A stretch of 35,581 nt of DNA from Pseudoalteromonas sp. H71 (GCF_001468485.1 NZ_LODI01000044.1:165045-200625); one strand, 5' to 3'. Shown: positions 1 through 8,871, counted from the first letter of the stretch. The notes: a model not told the origin generated them from the letters alone. Translations and numbers: made by a program.

Positions 1-110
1 CGGGTACTGAAGATATTTATAAAATATACCTAGAATCGTTTAAAGGCGAAGCACATTTAGCCCTTTTAGAAAAAGAAGCTAAAAAGTTAGTTGACTCAGT
101 AATTAGCTGA
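1..110 (+). CDS. pgm: phosphoglucomutase, C-terminal fragment
   Basis: The window opens inside a gene. Reading from base 3, 35 codons end at TGA 108-110. The peptide begins GTEDIYKIYLESFKGE, which matches the C-terminal phosphate-binding region (GTED-x-YKIY-x-ESF-x-GE) I recall from the alpha-D-glucose phosphate-specific phosphoglucomutase of enterobacteria. That enzyme interconverts glucose 1-phosphate and glucose 6-phosphate in the cytoplasm. Only about 36 residues are present, so the name rests on this one motif. A strong intrinsic terminator follows 18 bases after the stop, so the gene ends its transcription unit and is separate from astE. Confidence 0.8.
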   Translation, partial: GTEDIYKIYLESFKGEAHLALLEKEAKKLVDSVIS

Positions 111-127
111 TACCGCTTAAACTATGT

Positions 128-158
128 AAAAACGGCTGAATTATTTAGCCGTTTTTTT
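128..158 (+). terminator. intrinsic terminator after pgm
   Basis: The arm AACGGCT and its complement AGCCGTT flank an AT-rich loop, and the right arm runs into seven T. It closes the pgm transcript before astE. Confidence 0.85.
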
Positions 159-186
159 GTCTCTCACACTATAAAGGGCTTTTATT

Positions 187-1239
187 ATGTCAGCCACACC
201 CGATTATTTAAATTTATTACAATCAACCGGTGATTTTCTAACCATTAGCCGAAATAACGAATGGCATTTAGCGCCTAGCCACTTTACGCTTAACAATGGT
301 ACCCAAGTTAATGTTCACGATACGGGCGTTATTGAGTTTCAGCCTGCGCTCACTACATCAAAAGATATTGTGTTATCAAGTGCCGTACACGGTAACGAAA
401 CAGCGCCTATTGAAATTTGTGATGAGCTAATAAAACAAATTATTTTGCAAAAGCTTGAGCTTAAACAAAGGGTGCTTTTTATATACGGTAACCCTAAATC
501 TATTAATATTGGTTTGCGTTTTGTAGAAGAAAACCTTAACCGTTTATTTAATGGCCACCACACAGTTGATGGTATTGAAATGAACGACGAACGTGTTCGA
601 GCGGCAAAACTTGAAGGTTATGTAAGTGACTTTTTTGCTAGAGGCGAAAAGGGCAGTGAGCGTAGTCATTACGATTTACATACGGCTATACGCGGGTCTA
701 AAAATGAAAAGTTTGCCGTGTATCCATTTTTGCATGGTAAACCATGGAAAAAATCACAGCTACAGTTTTTATTAAGCTGTGGTGTAAATACCGTTTTAAT
801 GATGAAGTCGCCAGCAACCACATTTAGTTATTATTCATCGTTTGTACATGGTGCAGATTCGTTCACAGTTGAGCTTGGGCAAGTAAAACCATTTGGGCAA
901 AACGACATGACTCGTTTTGAAAAAACCAAAAAAACGTTAATTGCATTAATTAGTCAAAGTGAAGTTGAATACCCGCAATTTAATGCAAAAGACTTTGAGC
1001 TGTTCGCTGTTCACCGTACAATTAATCGCACTCAAGATGATTTTAGTTTCCCTTTTTCTGATGATGCAGAGAACTTTACTGGTTTTGCCAAAGGAGAACT
1101 CCTCGCAACAGACGGTGATACTCTCTATTATGCAGACGTTGAAGGCGAGGCTATTATATTCCCAAATGCAAAAGTAGCATTAGGACAACGTGCATTATTA
1201 ACAGTTGTTCCAATGGAAATAGACAGTAACTTTGTATAA
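187..1239 (+). CDS. astE: succinylglutamate desuccinylase AstE
   Basis: Predicted last enzyme of the arginine succinyltransferase (AST) pathway, hydrolysing N-succinylglutamate to succinate and glutamate in the cytoplasm. The 350-aa protein shows the zinc aminoacylase (AstE/AspA) signatures: HGNE at 68-71 (zinc ligands His68 and Glu71), [18 protein letters not shown] at about 102-119, the third zinc ligand in YDLHTA (His165), and [12 protein letters not shown] at about 228-239 carrying the probable catalytic glutamate (Glu229). It is slightly longer than the enterobacterial protein (about 320 aa). Other ast genes are absent here, so astE stands alone between the pgm terminator and the bkd promoter region. 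The start has only a weak ribosome site (AAGGGC 10 bases upstream). Confidence 0.9.
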   Translation: MSATPDYLNLLQSTGDFLTISRNNEWHLAPSHFTLNNGTQVNVHDTGVIEFQPALTTSKDIVLSSAVHGNETAPIEICDELIKQIILQKLELKQRVLFIYGNPKSINIGLRFVEENLNRLFNGHHTVDGIEMNDERVRAAKLEGYVSDFFARGEKGSERSHYDLHTAIRGSKNEKFAVYPFLHGKPWKKSQLQFLLSCGVNTVLMMKSPATTFSYYSSFVHGADSFTVELGQVKPFGQNDMTRFEKTKKTLIALISQSEVEYPQFNAKDFELFAVHRTINRTQDDFSFPFSDDAENFTGFAKGELLATDGDTLYYADVEGEAIIFPNAKVALGQRALLTVVPMEIDSNFV

Positions 1240-1361
1240 TTAAACTCATTAGACCTCTTTAAGCCGCAAGTTAACTCACTGATTACTATAAATTTAAGTA
1301 GCTGTATTGTTAACTTGCCACATATTTAACCAATATTTACTTTTGTTTCGTCACAGATTTG

Positions 1362-1393
1362 TTGAATAACACTTTACGTTAACGTAAAGTGTT
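1362..1393 (+). promoter_or_regulatory. bkd operon promoter with perfect 26-bp palindromic operator (LiuR-like)
   Basis: Bases 1368-1380 (AACACTTTACGTT) are followed directly by their exact reverse complement (1381-1393). The core TTTACGTTAACGTAAA (1373-1388) resembles the palindrome I recall for LiuR, the MerR-family regulator of branched-chain amino acid and fatty acid breakdown in gammaproteobacteria. A possible promoter (-35 TTGAAT at 1362-1367, 17-base spacer, -10 TAAAGT at 1385-1390) would place the operator across the spacer and -10. Related sites lie between ETF-QO and etfB in this window. The palindrome is certain; the regulator is inferred. Confidence 0.7.
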
Positions 1394-1476
1394 GGCAGCT
1401 TTAATTAAATATAGTGCAGATATTGCAAAGTTTATTCAGCAATAATCACCCATAATAATAATGTAATAGGGGCACT

Positions 1477-1509
1477 ATGTTACTGACAACAACAGAAGGT
1501 AGGTTATGA
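1477..1509 (+). CDS. possible 10-codon leader peptide before bkdA1
   Basis: An ATG preceded by AGGGG at 4-base spacing opens a reading frame encoding [10 protein letters not shown]. Its stop TGA (1507-1509) overlaps the bkdA1 start codon as ATGA, the usual arrangement for translational coupling. It has three leucine codons. The bkdA1 ribosome site (AAGGTAGG) lies inside it. It may be chance, because nothing but position supports it. Confidence 0.25.
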   Translation: MLLTTTEGRL

Positions 1510-2720
1510 GTAATCCAAATAACGTATCGCTGAATATTAACCATACGCTTGAATTTATTGACGGCAATGCGCTTAATATTCCAACCCTTAGTATTTTAAC
1601 TGAGGATGGCGACATTCACCCAAGTGCGACAGCACCCGCTATTTCAAAACATACCGCAATTAAACTTTATGAAACTATGCGTTTTATACGTTTATTAGAT
1701 GAGCGTATGCAAGGTGCTCAACGTCAAGGGCGTGTAAGCTTTTATATGCAATGCTTAGGCGAAGAAGCTGCCGTTACGGCATCTGCTGCTGCGCTTGATC
1801 AAGAAGACATGATAATGGCGCAATACCGTGAGCAAGCTGCACTTCATTACCGCGGTTTTACGCTAGACCAATTTATGAACCAAATGTTTTCAAATGAATT
1901 AGATTTAGGCAAAGGTCGTCAAATGCCAATTCATTATGGTTCTAACGAATTAAATTATATGACAATTTCTTCTCCACTTGGCACACAAATACCACAAGCG
2001 ACAGGGTATGCATATGGACAAAAAGTAAAGCATATAGATGCAAAAACAGGCGAACTTGCAAGCACCATTGACAACGTGACTATTTGTTACTTTGGCGAAG
2101 GCGCTGCATCTGAAGGTGACTTTCATGCCGGATTAAACATGGCTGCAGTGCATAAAGCACCCGTGATATTTTTTGCACGTAACAACGGTTATGCTATTTC
2201 GACCCCAGCAGATGAGCAATTTAAAGGTGATGGTATTGCTTCGCGTGGCGTGGGTTATGGCATAAAAACAATTAGGGTAGATGGTACAGACGCACTAGCT
2301 GTGTTTGCAGCAACGCAAAAAGCCCGTGAAATTGCCTCTACACAAGGCGAACCTGTTTTAATTGAATCAATAGCTTATCGTTTAGGTGCGCACTCTACGT
2401 CAGATGATCCAAGTGGCTATCGTTCAAAAGACGAAGAAGCGAATTATAAAACCTGCCCAATAGAAAAATTTAGAAAGTGGCTAGTAAAACAAGAGTGGCT
2501 TAACGAAGAAGACGATTTAAAAGCGAAAGAGTCTATACGTGAAGATATTTTAGCCGCCCTAAAGCGTGCAGAAGTAGTACAAAAGCCTGCTTTAGAGGAA
2601 TTGGTGTCAGATGTTTACGACACACCTATCCCATCACTTGTTCGTCAATATAATGAACTAAAAGAACATATACAAAAGCACCCAGATGCTTACCCAGTTA
2701 CTGCAGGGAGAATTAAGTAA
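1506..2720 (+). CDS. bkdA1: branched-chain 2-oxoacid dehydrogenase E1 subunit alpha
   Basis: Thiamine-diphosphate-dependent decarboxylase alpha subunit of the branched-chain 2-oxoacid dehydrogenase complex, which oxidises the keto acids of valine, leucine and isoleucine to acyl-CoAs. The 404-aa protein has the ThDP motif [11 protein letters not shown] at 197-207 closing with NN at 226-227, the GRQMPIHYG segment at 137-145, and the loop [16 protein letters not shown] at about 291-306, whose histidine and serines mark the branched-chain/pyruvate E1alpha family. The long N-terminal arm (about 45 aa before the conserved core) is typical of branched-chain E1alpha rather than acetoin or pyruvate types. 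ATG 1506 has a good ribosome site (AGGTAGG). The stop overlaps the next start by one base. Confidence 0.92.
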   Translation: MSNPNNVSLNINHTLEFIDGNALNIPTLSILTEDGDIHPSATAPAISKHTAIKLYETMRFIRLLDERMQGAQRQGRVSFYMQCLGEEAAVTASAAALDQEDMIMAQYREQAALHYRGFTLDQFMNQMFSNELDLGKGRQMPIHYGSNELNYMTISSPLGTQIPQATGYAYGQKVKHIDAKTGELASTIDNVTICYFGEGAASEGDFHAGLNMAAVHKAPVIFFARNNGYAISTPADEQFKGDGIASRGVGYGIKTIRVDGTDALAVFAATQKAREIASTQGEPVLIESIAYRLGAHSTSDDPSGYRSKDEEANYKTCPIEKFRKWLVKQEWLNEEDDLKAKESIREDILAALKRAEVVQKPALEELVSDVYDTPIPSLVRQYNELKEHIQKHPDAYPVTAGRIK

Positions 2721-3697
2721 TGGCTAAAATGAACATGCTACATGCAATTAATTCTGCTCTTGATATAACCATGAATGAACACCCGCAAGCGTGTATATTT
2801 GGCGAGGATGTCGGGTATTTTGGCGGTGTATTTAGAGCAACCTCAGGTTTACAAGAAAAATACGGTAAACACCGTGTATTCAACACGCCTCTAACAGAGC
2901 AAGGTATATTGGGTTTTGCCAATGGCTTAGCAGCTTTTGGTGCACCAGCACTAGCAGAAATTCAATTTGCAGATTATATCTTTCCAGCATTTGACCAAAT
3001 AGTAAACGAGTCGGCTAAGTTTAGATATAGAAGCGGAAACGAGTTTAATGTTGGTAACTTAACTATACGTACCCCATATGGTGGTGGTATTGCAGGTGGT
3101 TTGTATCATTCGCAATCACCAGAAGCTTACTTTGCACATACGCCTGGTTTAAAAATAGTCGTACCACGTAATCCATATCAAGCTAAGGGATTACTGCGTG
3201 CAAGTATTAAAGATGATAATCCGGTTATATTTTTTGAGCCCAAACGTTTGTACCGCGCATCGACGGGTGAAGTACCTGAAGAAGATTATTCAATAGAGTT
3301 AGGTAAAGCTGAAGTTGTGCAAGAAGGTACTGACATTACAGTCCTTGCTTGGGGCGCTCAAATGGAAATTATTGAAGACGCTGCAAAACAAGCAAGCGAG
3401 CAAGGCATAAATTGTGAGGTAATTGATTTACGCAGTATTTTGCCGTGGGATATAGATACGATTGCTAAATCAGTGACTAAGACAGGTCGTTTGGTAATAA
3501 GCCATGAGGCACCTATTACTAATGGGTTTGGCGCAGAGATTGCTGCTTCAATCCAACAAGCATGTTTCCTCCATTTAGAGTCGCCTATTCTACGTGTGTG
3601 TGGTTTAGATACACCATACCCATTGGCACTAGAGAAAGAGTATGTGCCTGATGCGCTCAAAGTGTTAGCCGCAATTAAACAATCAATGGATTTTTAG
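2720..3697 (+). CDS. bkdA2: branched-chain 2-oxoacid dehydrogenase E1 subunit beta
   Basis: Beta subunit of the E1 component, which forms an alpha2-beta2 heterotetramer with the product of the preceding gene. The 325-aa length is normal. Visible family features are [15 protein letters not shown] near 27-41, [18 protein letters not shown] near 60-77 with the conserved Glu that activates ThDP, the [16 protein letters not shown] segment near 130-145, and a transketolase C-terminal domain with [19 protein letters not shown] overlaps the bkdA1 stop (TAATG), and AGGGAG lies 8 bases upstream, so translation of the two subunits is probably coupled. The E2 gene follows after 8 bases. Confidence 0.93.
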   Translation: MAKMNMLHAINSALDITMNEHPQACIFGEDVGYFGGVFRATSGLQEKYGKHRVFNTPLTEQGILGFANGLAAFGAPALAEIQFADYIFPAFDQIVNESAKFRYRSGNEFNVGNLTIRTPYGGGIAGGLYHSQSPEAYFAHTPGLKIVVPRNPYQAKGLLRASIKDDNPVIFFEPKRLYRASTGEVPEEDYSIELGKAEVVQEGTDITVLAWGAQMEIIEDAAKQASEQGINCEVIDLRSILPWDIDTIAKSVTKTGRLVISHEAPITNGFGAEIAASIQQACFLHLESPILRVCGLDTPYPLALEKEYVPDALKVLAAIKQSMDF

Positions 3698-3705
3698 GGG
3701 ATACC

Positions 3706-5271
3706 ATGGCTAAAGATTTTATATTACCCGATATTGGTGAAGGCATTGTTGAGTGTGAAGTGGTTGAATGGCTGGTACAAGAGGGTGATAGCGTTTGTGA
3801 AGATCAACCTATTTGCGATGTAATGACTGATAAAGCACTGGTACAAATACCTGCTGTGCACGATGGAGTAATTACAAAGCTCTACCATCAAAAAGGCGAA
3901 ATTGCCAAAGTACATGCACCCTTGTTTGCAATGAATGTAGCTGGCGAAGAGGCCAGTGTTGAAAAACAACAGCCCAGTAATGCACCACAAAGCAACAATG
4001 GTGCAACTGAACAATTAGAAGATTTTATTTTACCAGATATTGGCGAAGGGATTGTCGAATGTGAAATAGTCGACTGGTTAGTCGCCGAAGGCGATGAAAT
4101 TGAAGAAGATCAGGCTGTTTGTGATGTAATGACTGATAAAGCCCTTGTGCAAATACCAGCAAAATACACAGGTACTGTTCAAAAGCTGTATTATCAAAAA
4201 GGTGAAATAGCTAAAGTACATAGCCCATTGTTTCAGATGACTATTGCTGGAACTGCACCTAAACAAAATATAGATGTAAACCAAGCCGTAGTAAAAGCGC
4301 AAACAAATGCAGCAGAGCAAGCAGCACCAGTAAAAGTGAATAAACCAGTAAAAGTGGTCAACACAAAAGCGGTTGCATCACCGGCTGTTAGACGTAAAGC
4401 CCGTGAGCTTGATGTTGATTTAACACAAGTACCGGGTAGTGGTAAAAATGGACGTATCTATAAGCAAGATATAGAAGAGTTTATTAAAGGTGAAGTACCA
4501 AACAGTATTGATACGTCACCACTTAATGCCAATGTAGTAAACACACAAAGTGAAACGCAGACCCCTGGTGTGCGTGTCGAGCCAATTAAAGGCATAAAAG
4601 CGGCGATGGCAAAACAAATGGTTGCTTCTGTTTCAACCATTCCACATTTTACATTTTGTGATGAAATAGATTTAACAGACCTTATTGCACTAAGATCTTC
4701 AATGAAGGAGCAGTATAAAGCACAAGGCGTTAAACTCACTATGATGCCTTTCTTTGTTAAAGCCCTTTCGCTTGCGATGAAAGAATTCCCGGTTCTTAAT
4801 TCTAAAGTAAATGAAGATTGCTCAGAACTTACTTATTTTGACGATCATAATATTGGTATAGCCGTCGATTCTAAAATTGGCTTGCTGGTACCAAATATTA
4901 AGTCGTGTCAAAGTAAAAATATTGTTGATGTGGCCAATGAGCTTACACGGCTAACTGAGTCTGCTCGCGAAGGGCGAGTACCACCTGAAGACTTAAAAGG
5001 CGGTACTATTAGCATTTCAAACATAGGTGCAATTGGCGGCACAATTGCCACGCCAATTATTAATAAACCAGAAGTTGCCATTGTAGCGCTTGGGAAATTG
5101 CAACACCTACCACGCTTTGATAAAAACGGCCATGTTGTAAGTAAGGCAATAATGCAAGTTAGTTGGTCTGGCGACCATCGCGTTATTGATGGCGGAACAA
5201 TTGCTCGCTTTAATAACCTATGGAAATCGTACTTAGAAAATCCGTCGGCAATGATGATGGCAATGAGTTAA
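3706..5271 (+). CDS. bkdB: branched-chain 2-oxoacid dehydrogenase E2 (lipoyl acyltransferase), two lipoyl domains
   Basis: Core acyltransferase of the complex, passing the acyl group from lipoyl-lysine to CoA. Domains in order within 521 aa: lipoyl domain 1 (about 3-78), linker, lipoyl domain 2 (about 106-180), an Ala/Lys/Val-rich linker, the peripheral subunit-binding domain (about 225-262, beginning ASPAVRRKARELDVDL), a second flexible linker, and a catalytic domain ending in the active-site motif DHRVIDGG. Both lipoyl domains keep the modified lysine in MTDKALVQIPA and are nearly identical over DFILPDIGEGIVECE, so the second arose by tandem duplication. No E3 gene follows, so the complex presumably borrows the lipoamide dehydrogenase encoded elsewhere. 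A strong terminator ends the operon. Confidence 0.92.
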   Translation: MAKDFILPDIGEGIVECEVVEWLVQEGDSVCEDQPICDVMTDKALVQIPAVHDGVITKLYHQKGEIAKVHAPLFAMNVAGEEASVEKQQPSNAPQSNNGATEQLEDFILPDIGEGIVECEIVDWLVAEGDEIEEDQAVCDVMTDKALVQIPAKYTGTVQKLYYQKGEIAKVHSPLFQMTIAGTAPKQNIDVNQAVVKAQTNAAEQAAPVKVNKPVKVVNTKAVASPAVRRKARELDVDLTQVPGSGKNGRIYKQDIEEFIKGEVPNSIDTSPLNANVVNTQSETQTPGVRVEPIKGIKAAMAKQMVASVSTIPHFTFCDEIDLTDLIALRSSMKEQYKAQGVKLTMMPFFVKALSLAMKEFPVLNSKVNEDCSELTYFDDHNIGIAVDSKIGLLVPNIKSCQSKNIVDVANELTRLTESAREGRVPPEDLKGGTISISNIGAIGGTIATPIINKPEVAIVALGKLQHLPRFDKNGHVVSKAIMQVSWSGDHRVIDGGTIARFNNLWKSYLENPSAMMMAMS

Positions 5272-5284
5272 AAATTAAACTTAT

Positions 5285-5311
5285 AAAAAACCAGCAGTTT
5301 GCTGGTTTTTT
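5285..5311 (+). terminator. intrinsic terminator of the bkd operon
   Basis: Twelve-base arms AAAAAACCAGCA and TGCTGGTTTTTT flank a 3-base loop, 13 bases after the bkdB stop. The right arm ends in a T run. Confidence 0.9.
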
Positions 5312-5412
5312 GTTTTAAAAGAGCCTGTTTTTATTTAAGATACAAGTGTTGCTAAAAAGTAATAAAACTAACCCCGTTAGGGAATATAAAAAAATAACAC
5401 TAAGGAAATATT

Positions 5413-5778
5413 ATGGAACATTATATGAATGCACTGCGTAGCTACGCAGATTTTTCAGGACGTAACCGCCGCAAAGCATTTTGGATGTTTTACTTAATCA
5501 ACCTTTTGATATCTATAGCTCTGGGCCTGGTTGATGAGCTGATGGGCGTAGCTGTGATTGGCACTATTTATAGCCTAGCATTGTTAATACCTCAATTAAG
5601 TGCTGGCGCACGTCGTTTACACGATACTGGTCGCTCTGGCTGGTGGCAGTTACTTTGGTTAGTGCCAATCATAGGTTGGATTGTATTAATTGTATTCCTT
5701 GCACAAGACTCACATGAAGGCGAGAACGATTATGGCCCTAATCCAAAAGAGTTAGCTGCAGAACCTGCTGCTGTATAA
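5413..5778 (+). CDS. DUF805 small inner-membrane protein
   Basis: A 121-aa protein of the DUF805 (YhaH/YhaI) family, function unknown. The family signature is clear: a conserved N-terminal stretch YADFSGRNRRKAFWMF at about 11-26, then hydrophobic segments near 27-47 and 49-64, the hallmark GARRLHDTGRSGWW near 66-79, and a final hydrophobic segment near 80-97 followed by a polar tail containing GENDYGPNP. This predicts three or four membrane helices in the inner membrane. ATG 5413 is preceded by AAGGAA at 7-base spacing. It is a single-gene unit: terminators lie before it (bkd) and after it (bidirectional, shared with the convergent transporter gene). Confidence 0.88.
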   Translation: MEHYMNALRSYADFSGRNRRKAFWMFYLINLLISIALGLVDELMGVAVIGTIYSLALLIPQLSAGARRLHDTGRSGWWQLLWLVPIIGWIVLIVFLAQDSHEGENDYGPNPKELAAEPAAV

Positions 5779-5794
5779 AGTAAAGTTTTAACCT

Positions 5795-5824
5795 AAAAAA
5801 GCTCAGTGTTCGCTGAGCTTTTTT
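5795..5824. terminator. bidirectional terminator between DUF805 and the metal exporter
   Basis: Arms AAAAAAGCTCAG and CTGAGCTTTTTT around a 6-base loop give a T run on both strands, so it can end transcription from both convergent genes. Confidence 0.9.
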
Positions 5825-5835
5825 ATGCCTAAAAT

Positions 5836-7008
5836 TTAATACGAAATAAAATATAAACCATAGCCAACCCCCAGAGCAGGAAGTGCTGTATATAAAGTGG
5901 CTATTATTGCGGCTTTTGGGGCTAACGCAATTGCAGGAAATAACGCATCTCCGTCGTTTGAAATTGCATTGGCTGTTAAAGCACTAAATGGAATGATGCC
6001 CTGTATATAAAGCGTGGTGACAATTATTTGCGGCCCACAACCTGGTAAAAAACCAATGAATACAGCAATCAGCGGTGCTAAATAAGCGTAATGGGCAAAC
6101 CATGTTTTTAAATCAAGTCCGGCTACATTTACGAGTATTTCAAATAACATAAATGATGCCACTACCCATGCAGTCACAAAGTGTGTGTCTTGGAGCACTT
6201 TAATCACTTTAGAGGGTGGATTACACTCATCCTCCTCACTGGTAATTTGTTTATATGTTTCGCCTTTAGACGAGTAAGCCCATACCGTGACAATAAACAG
6301 AGCCATGCCCGCACCAAAAAAATGTATACCAGTGTTTGTGTACTCTCCAAATTGATTAAAGTCCACGTTAAATGCGATTAAAAACGCGATGATTAAACTT
6401 GGAAAAATCGCCAACATCCAAATAGGCTTACTGACTCTGATAATGTGGGTAGGCAATATTTTAACTTGGCGCGTTTGTTCTGTTAAAGAAGGGCGTAAAA
6501 AGTCGTGTTTATGAACTGTATTAACAACAGCACCACATATTGTTCCAACAACTAATCCTATAGTCATTATTACAGCGCCCTCAGAAGGGCGTGTAGCTAA
6601 AAGTAAAAATGCAGCATCGCCCATTGTCGCTGTTAGTACGGCAACAATTGCACCAAAGCTTGCTTGGCCTTTGGTAAATTGTGTAACCACTATTATAGCG
6701 CCCCCGCAGCCGGGTAAGGCACCTAGTAAAGCCGCAAAAAAGACCTCTAATGCCGGTGACTTGGCACTTAGATAACTAAGCTCCAATTGAGGTAAACGCT
6801 CAATAGCGAAGTAATAAATCAGTAACGTAGCAGCAACAAATACACTGACTTGAAAAAACGCGTCGCTTAGTGCGGTAATGGCAATATCACGAAGTGATGG
6901 CACAGCAAAGCATACCAACAAAAAAAGAGGGAGTAATAAACGTTTATTTTGGCTAACAAAGCGTTTTGAAGCGGGCGTAATTAGTCCTATTTGTACTATC
7001 GAGGTCAT
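5836..7008 (-). CDS. putative 10-TM metal (manganese/heavy-metal) exporter, ArsP_2/DUF2899 type
   Basis: A 390-aa polytopic inner-membrane protein. It has a two-fold internal repeat: GALPGCGGAIIVVTQF at about 96-111 with TATMGDAA at 126-133, and GFLPGCGPQIIVTTLY at about 319-334 with ISNDGDAL at 349-356. Paired LPGCG motifs followed by an Asp-containing helix are what I associate with the family annotated as putative 10TM heavy-metal exporter or putative manganese transporter. A polar cytoplasmic-like loop (about 165-195) and an acidic loop (about 255-272) separate hydrophobic blocks. The substrate is not shown by the sequence; the Fur-like box upstream favours a transition metal. ATG 7008 lies directly behind an inverted repeat and has a poor ribosome site. 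Confidence 0.72.
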   Translation of the reverse strand: MTSIVQIGLITPASKRFVSQNKRLLLPLFLLVCFAVPSLRDIAITALSDAFFQVSVFVAATLLIYYFAIERLPQLELSYLSAKSPALEVFFAALLGALPGCGGAIIVVTQFTKGQASFGAIVAVLTATMGDAAFLLLATRPSEGAVIMTIGLVVGTICGAVVNTVHKHDFLRPSLTEQTRQVKILPTHIIRVSKPIWMLAIFPSLIIAFLIAFNVDFNQFGEYTNTGIHFFGAGMALFIVTVWAYSSKGETYKQITSEEDECNPPSKVIKVLQDTHFVTAWVVASFMLFEILVNVAGLDLKTWFAHYAYLAPLIAVFIGFLPGCGPQIIVTTLYIQGIIPFSALTANAISNDGDALFPAIALAPKAAIIATLYTALPALGVGYGLYFISY

Positions 7009-7044
7009 ACAGTGTTACCAATTTAATAAACTGGGTAACACTGT
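7009..7044 (-). repeat. 11-bp inverted repeat next to the exporter start codon
   Basis: ACAGTGTTACC at 7009-7019 and its exact complement GGTAACACTGT at 7034-7044, 14 bases apart, immediately upstream of the exporter ATG on the minus strand. As RNA it would form a hairpin over the ribosome-binding region; as DNA it could be an operator. No T run follows, so it is not a classical terminator. Confidence 0.75.
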
Positions 7045-7056
7045 ATATTTTTAGTA

Positions 7057-7075
7057 AATGACAATCAATATCATT
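7057..7075 (-). promoter_or_regulatory. Fur-like box upstream of the metal exporter
   Basis: AATGACAATCAATATCATT matches the 19-bp 9-1-9 Fur palindrome AATGATAATCATTATCATT at 17 of 19 positions by eye. It sits about 50 bases upstream of the exporter ATG, between that gene and the end of the M28 peptidase gene. A Mur (manganese) variant of Fur could use the same site. Confidence 0.6.
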
Positions 7076-7127
7076 TGCTTATTTAAATCGATTACTCACT
7101 TTGAGTTTTTCGATGTTAAATTTTAGG

Positions 7128-8753
7128 CTATTTGCGTTGAAATTCTGAGTTTGTATTCCAAGTAGGCCATTGCTTTTGCTCAGAAATATCAAAACCGACT
7201 TTATAAAATAATTGTAAGTCTTGAACAGCGCCCGATAAATCCCACTCATCGCGGTAACGGTCACAAGGCTGGTGGTAACAGCCGCGTAATACTAAGCTCA
7301 TTCGTTTACGATAATTGGCTGTTTCTTCATCCGCTGCTTGTGTACCACCACCAGCATACATTGCAGGTATGCCCATGTTAGCAAACGCAAAATGATCAGA
7401 ACGGTAATAACCACCCGACGATGGTTTAGGATCGCCTGATAAAGTTCTGCCTTGATCTTTTGCTGCATTAGCTAAAAACTCATCCATTTGAGATTTACCA
7501 ATGCCTACCACACTCATATCTTTTACTTTGCCTAATAAATTTAAGCTATCCATATTAATGTTAGCAACCGTCTTGTTTGCGGCAATAACAGGATTTGCGG
7601 CGTAATACTTAGAGCCAAGTAACCCTTGCTCTTCTGCGGTTACTGCTAAAAATGTCATCGAGCGGCTAGGGTGCTTAGGTAATTTAGTAAATGCCTCTGC
7701 AACTTCTATTAAGCCTGCAGTACCCGTTGCGTTATCGTGAGCACCGTTATAAATTTGGTCACCTTTTCGGCTTGTATCTGTGCCTAAGTGATCCCAATGC
7801 GCTGAATATATTACATGCTCATCTGGCATTTCGCTGCCCGGTAATGTCGCAATAAAGTTATAAGACACTGACGTTTTAATTGTATTGCTCACATTAACAG
7901 AGGCGGTTAAATCACCCATATCAACACTATAAGCACCTTTAGCAGCATTTTGTTTAACGGTATCAAAATCTAAACCAGCTTTACTGAAAAGCTCTTTAGC
8001 TACATCAGTAGTCACCCAGCCTTCTACAGCAACACGATCCATATTGTTGTTTTCTTTTTGAAAACCAAATTGCTCGCCACTCCACGAGTTCTCTACAACC
8101 GACCAAGGGTATGAAGCGGGGGCTGTTTCGTGAATAATAATAGCGCCTGCAGCACCTTGGCGACTTGCCTCTTCATATTTGTAGGTCCAACGACCATAAT
8201 AAGTCATGGCATCGCCGGTAAATAAAGCGGGATCTTTAGTTGCAAAACCAGGGTCGTTCACAAGCATGACCACGGTCTTACCTTTCACGTCAATCCCTTC
8301 GTAGTCGTTCCAGTTATACTCTGGTGCATTAACGCCGTAGCCTACAAAAACAAGCTCAGAGTTTTCAATACCTTCTTTTTCACTAATGCGGCTACTGCCC
8401 ATAACCATGTCTTTTTTGTATTGGTAATCTTTGCCACCAATTGATAAAACCATATTTGAATCAGCTTCAAGTGATACAAGTGGTACCTCTTGTAAAAAGC
8501 TATCGCCATTGCCAGGCTCAAAACCCAATGCTTTAAATTGAGTTGTTAAATAATCTAATGTTAGCTTTTCGCCCGGTGAAGAAGGCGCTCGGCCACCAAA
8601 TTCGTCAGATGCCAATACTTTTATGTGTTTTGCTAACTCATCGGCTTTAATACTGTTATAGCCATTGGTAACATCTGATGGAGTAATGCTTGTTGTTGCA
8701 CAGCCAGCTAAAACAGCGCCAGCAAGGAGTGTAAGAGAAAAATTGCGTTTCAT
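7128..8753 (-). CDS. M28 family zinc metallopeptidase, lipoprotein, with inserted PA domain
   Basis: A 541-aa exported aminopeptidase-like enzyme. The N-terminus is a lipoprotein signal with lipobox VLAGC (Cys18). Family M28 zinc-site motifs are present in order: AHWDHLG (about 319-325), NGAHDNATGTAG (about 336-347), VTAEEQGLLGS (about 370-380), NMDSLNLLG, and SDHFAFANMGIPAMYAGGG (about 455-473). A protease-associated domain (about 120-270, with LVFVGYG and GKTVVMLVNDPG) is inserted before the catalytic core, as in other marine M28 lipoproteins. The C-terminus, with DEWDLSGAVQDLQLFYKVG, is complete. It likely releases N-terminal amino acids from peptides outside the inner membrane. It is divergent from DUF3025 and ends 119 bases before the exporter start. 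Confidence 0.88.
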   Translation of the reverse strand: MKRNFSLTLLAGAVLAGCATTSITPSDVTNGYNSIKADELAKHIKVLASDEFGGRAPSSPGEKLTLDYLTTQFKALGFEPGNGDSFLQEVPLVSLEADSNMVLSIGGKDYQYKKDMVMGSSRISEKEGIENSELVFVGYGVNAPEYNWNDYEGIDVKGKTVVMLVNDPGFATKDPALFTGDAMTYYGRWTYKYEEASRQGAAGAIIIHETAPASYPWSVVENSWSGEQFGFQKENNNMDRVAVEGWVTTDVAKELFSKAGLDFDTVKQNAAKGAYSVDMGDLTASVNVSNTIKTSVSYNFIATLPGSEMPDEHVIYSAHWDHLGTDTSRKGDQIYNGAHDNATGTAGLIEVAEAFTKLPKHPSRSMTFLAVTAEEQGLLGSKYYAANPVIAANKTVANINMDSLNLLGKVKDMSVVGIGKSQMDEFLANAAKDQGRTLSGDPKPSSGGYYRSDHFAFANMGIPAMYAGGGTQAADEETANYRKRMSLVLRGCYHQPCDRYRDEWDLSGAVQDLQLFYKVGFDISEQKQWPTWNTNSEFQRK

Positions 8754-8871
8754 ATTAACTCGATTATTGTTTTAAGATTAAATTAGTATATTAACTTCTA
8801 TTAAGTAGGGCTAGTTTTTGCGGTAAACTGTTACAAAATTAAAGGCCTATACAAGTTAGAAAGTTATAATA

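Noticed and set aside
7128..7320. Suspected frameshift at the C-terminus of the M28 peptidase (unusual Cys-rich stretch)
   Set aside because: The frame continues into DEWDLSGAVQDLQLFYKVG, the normal end of this family, so the gene looks intact.
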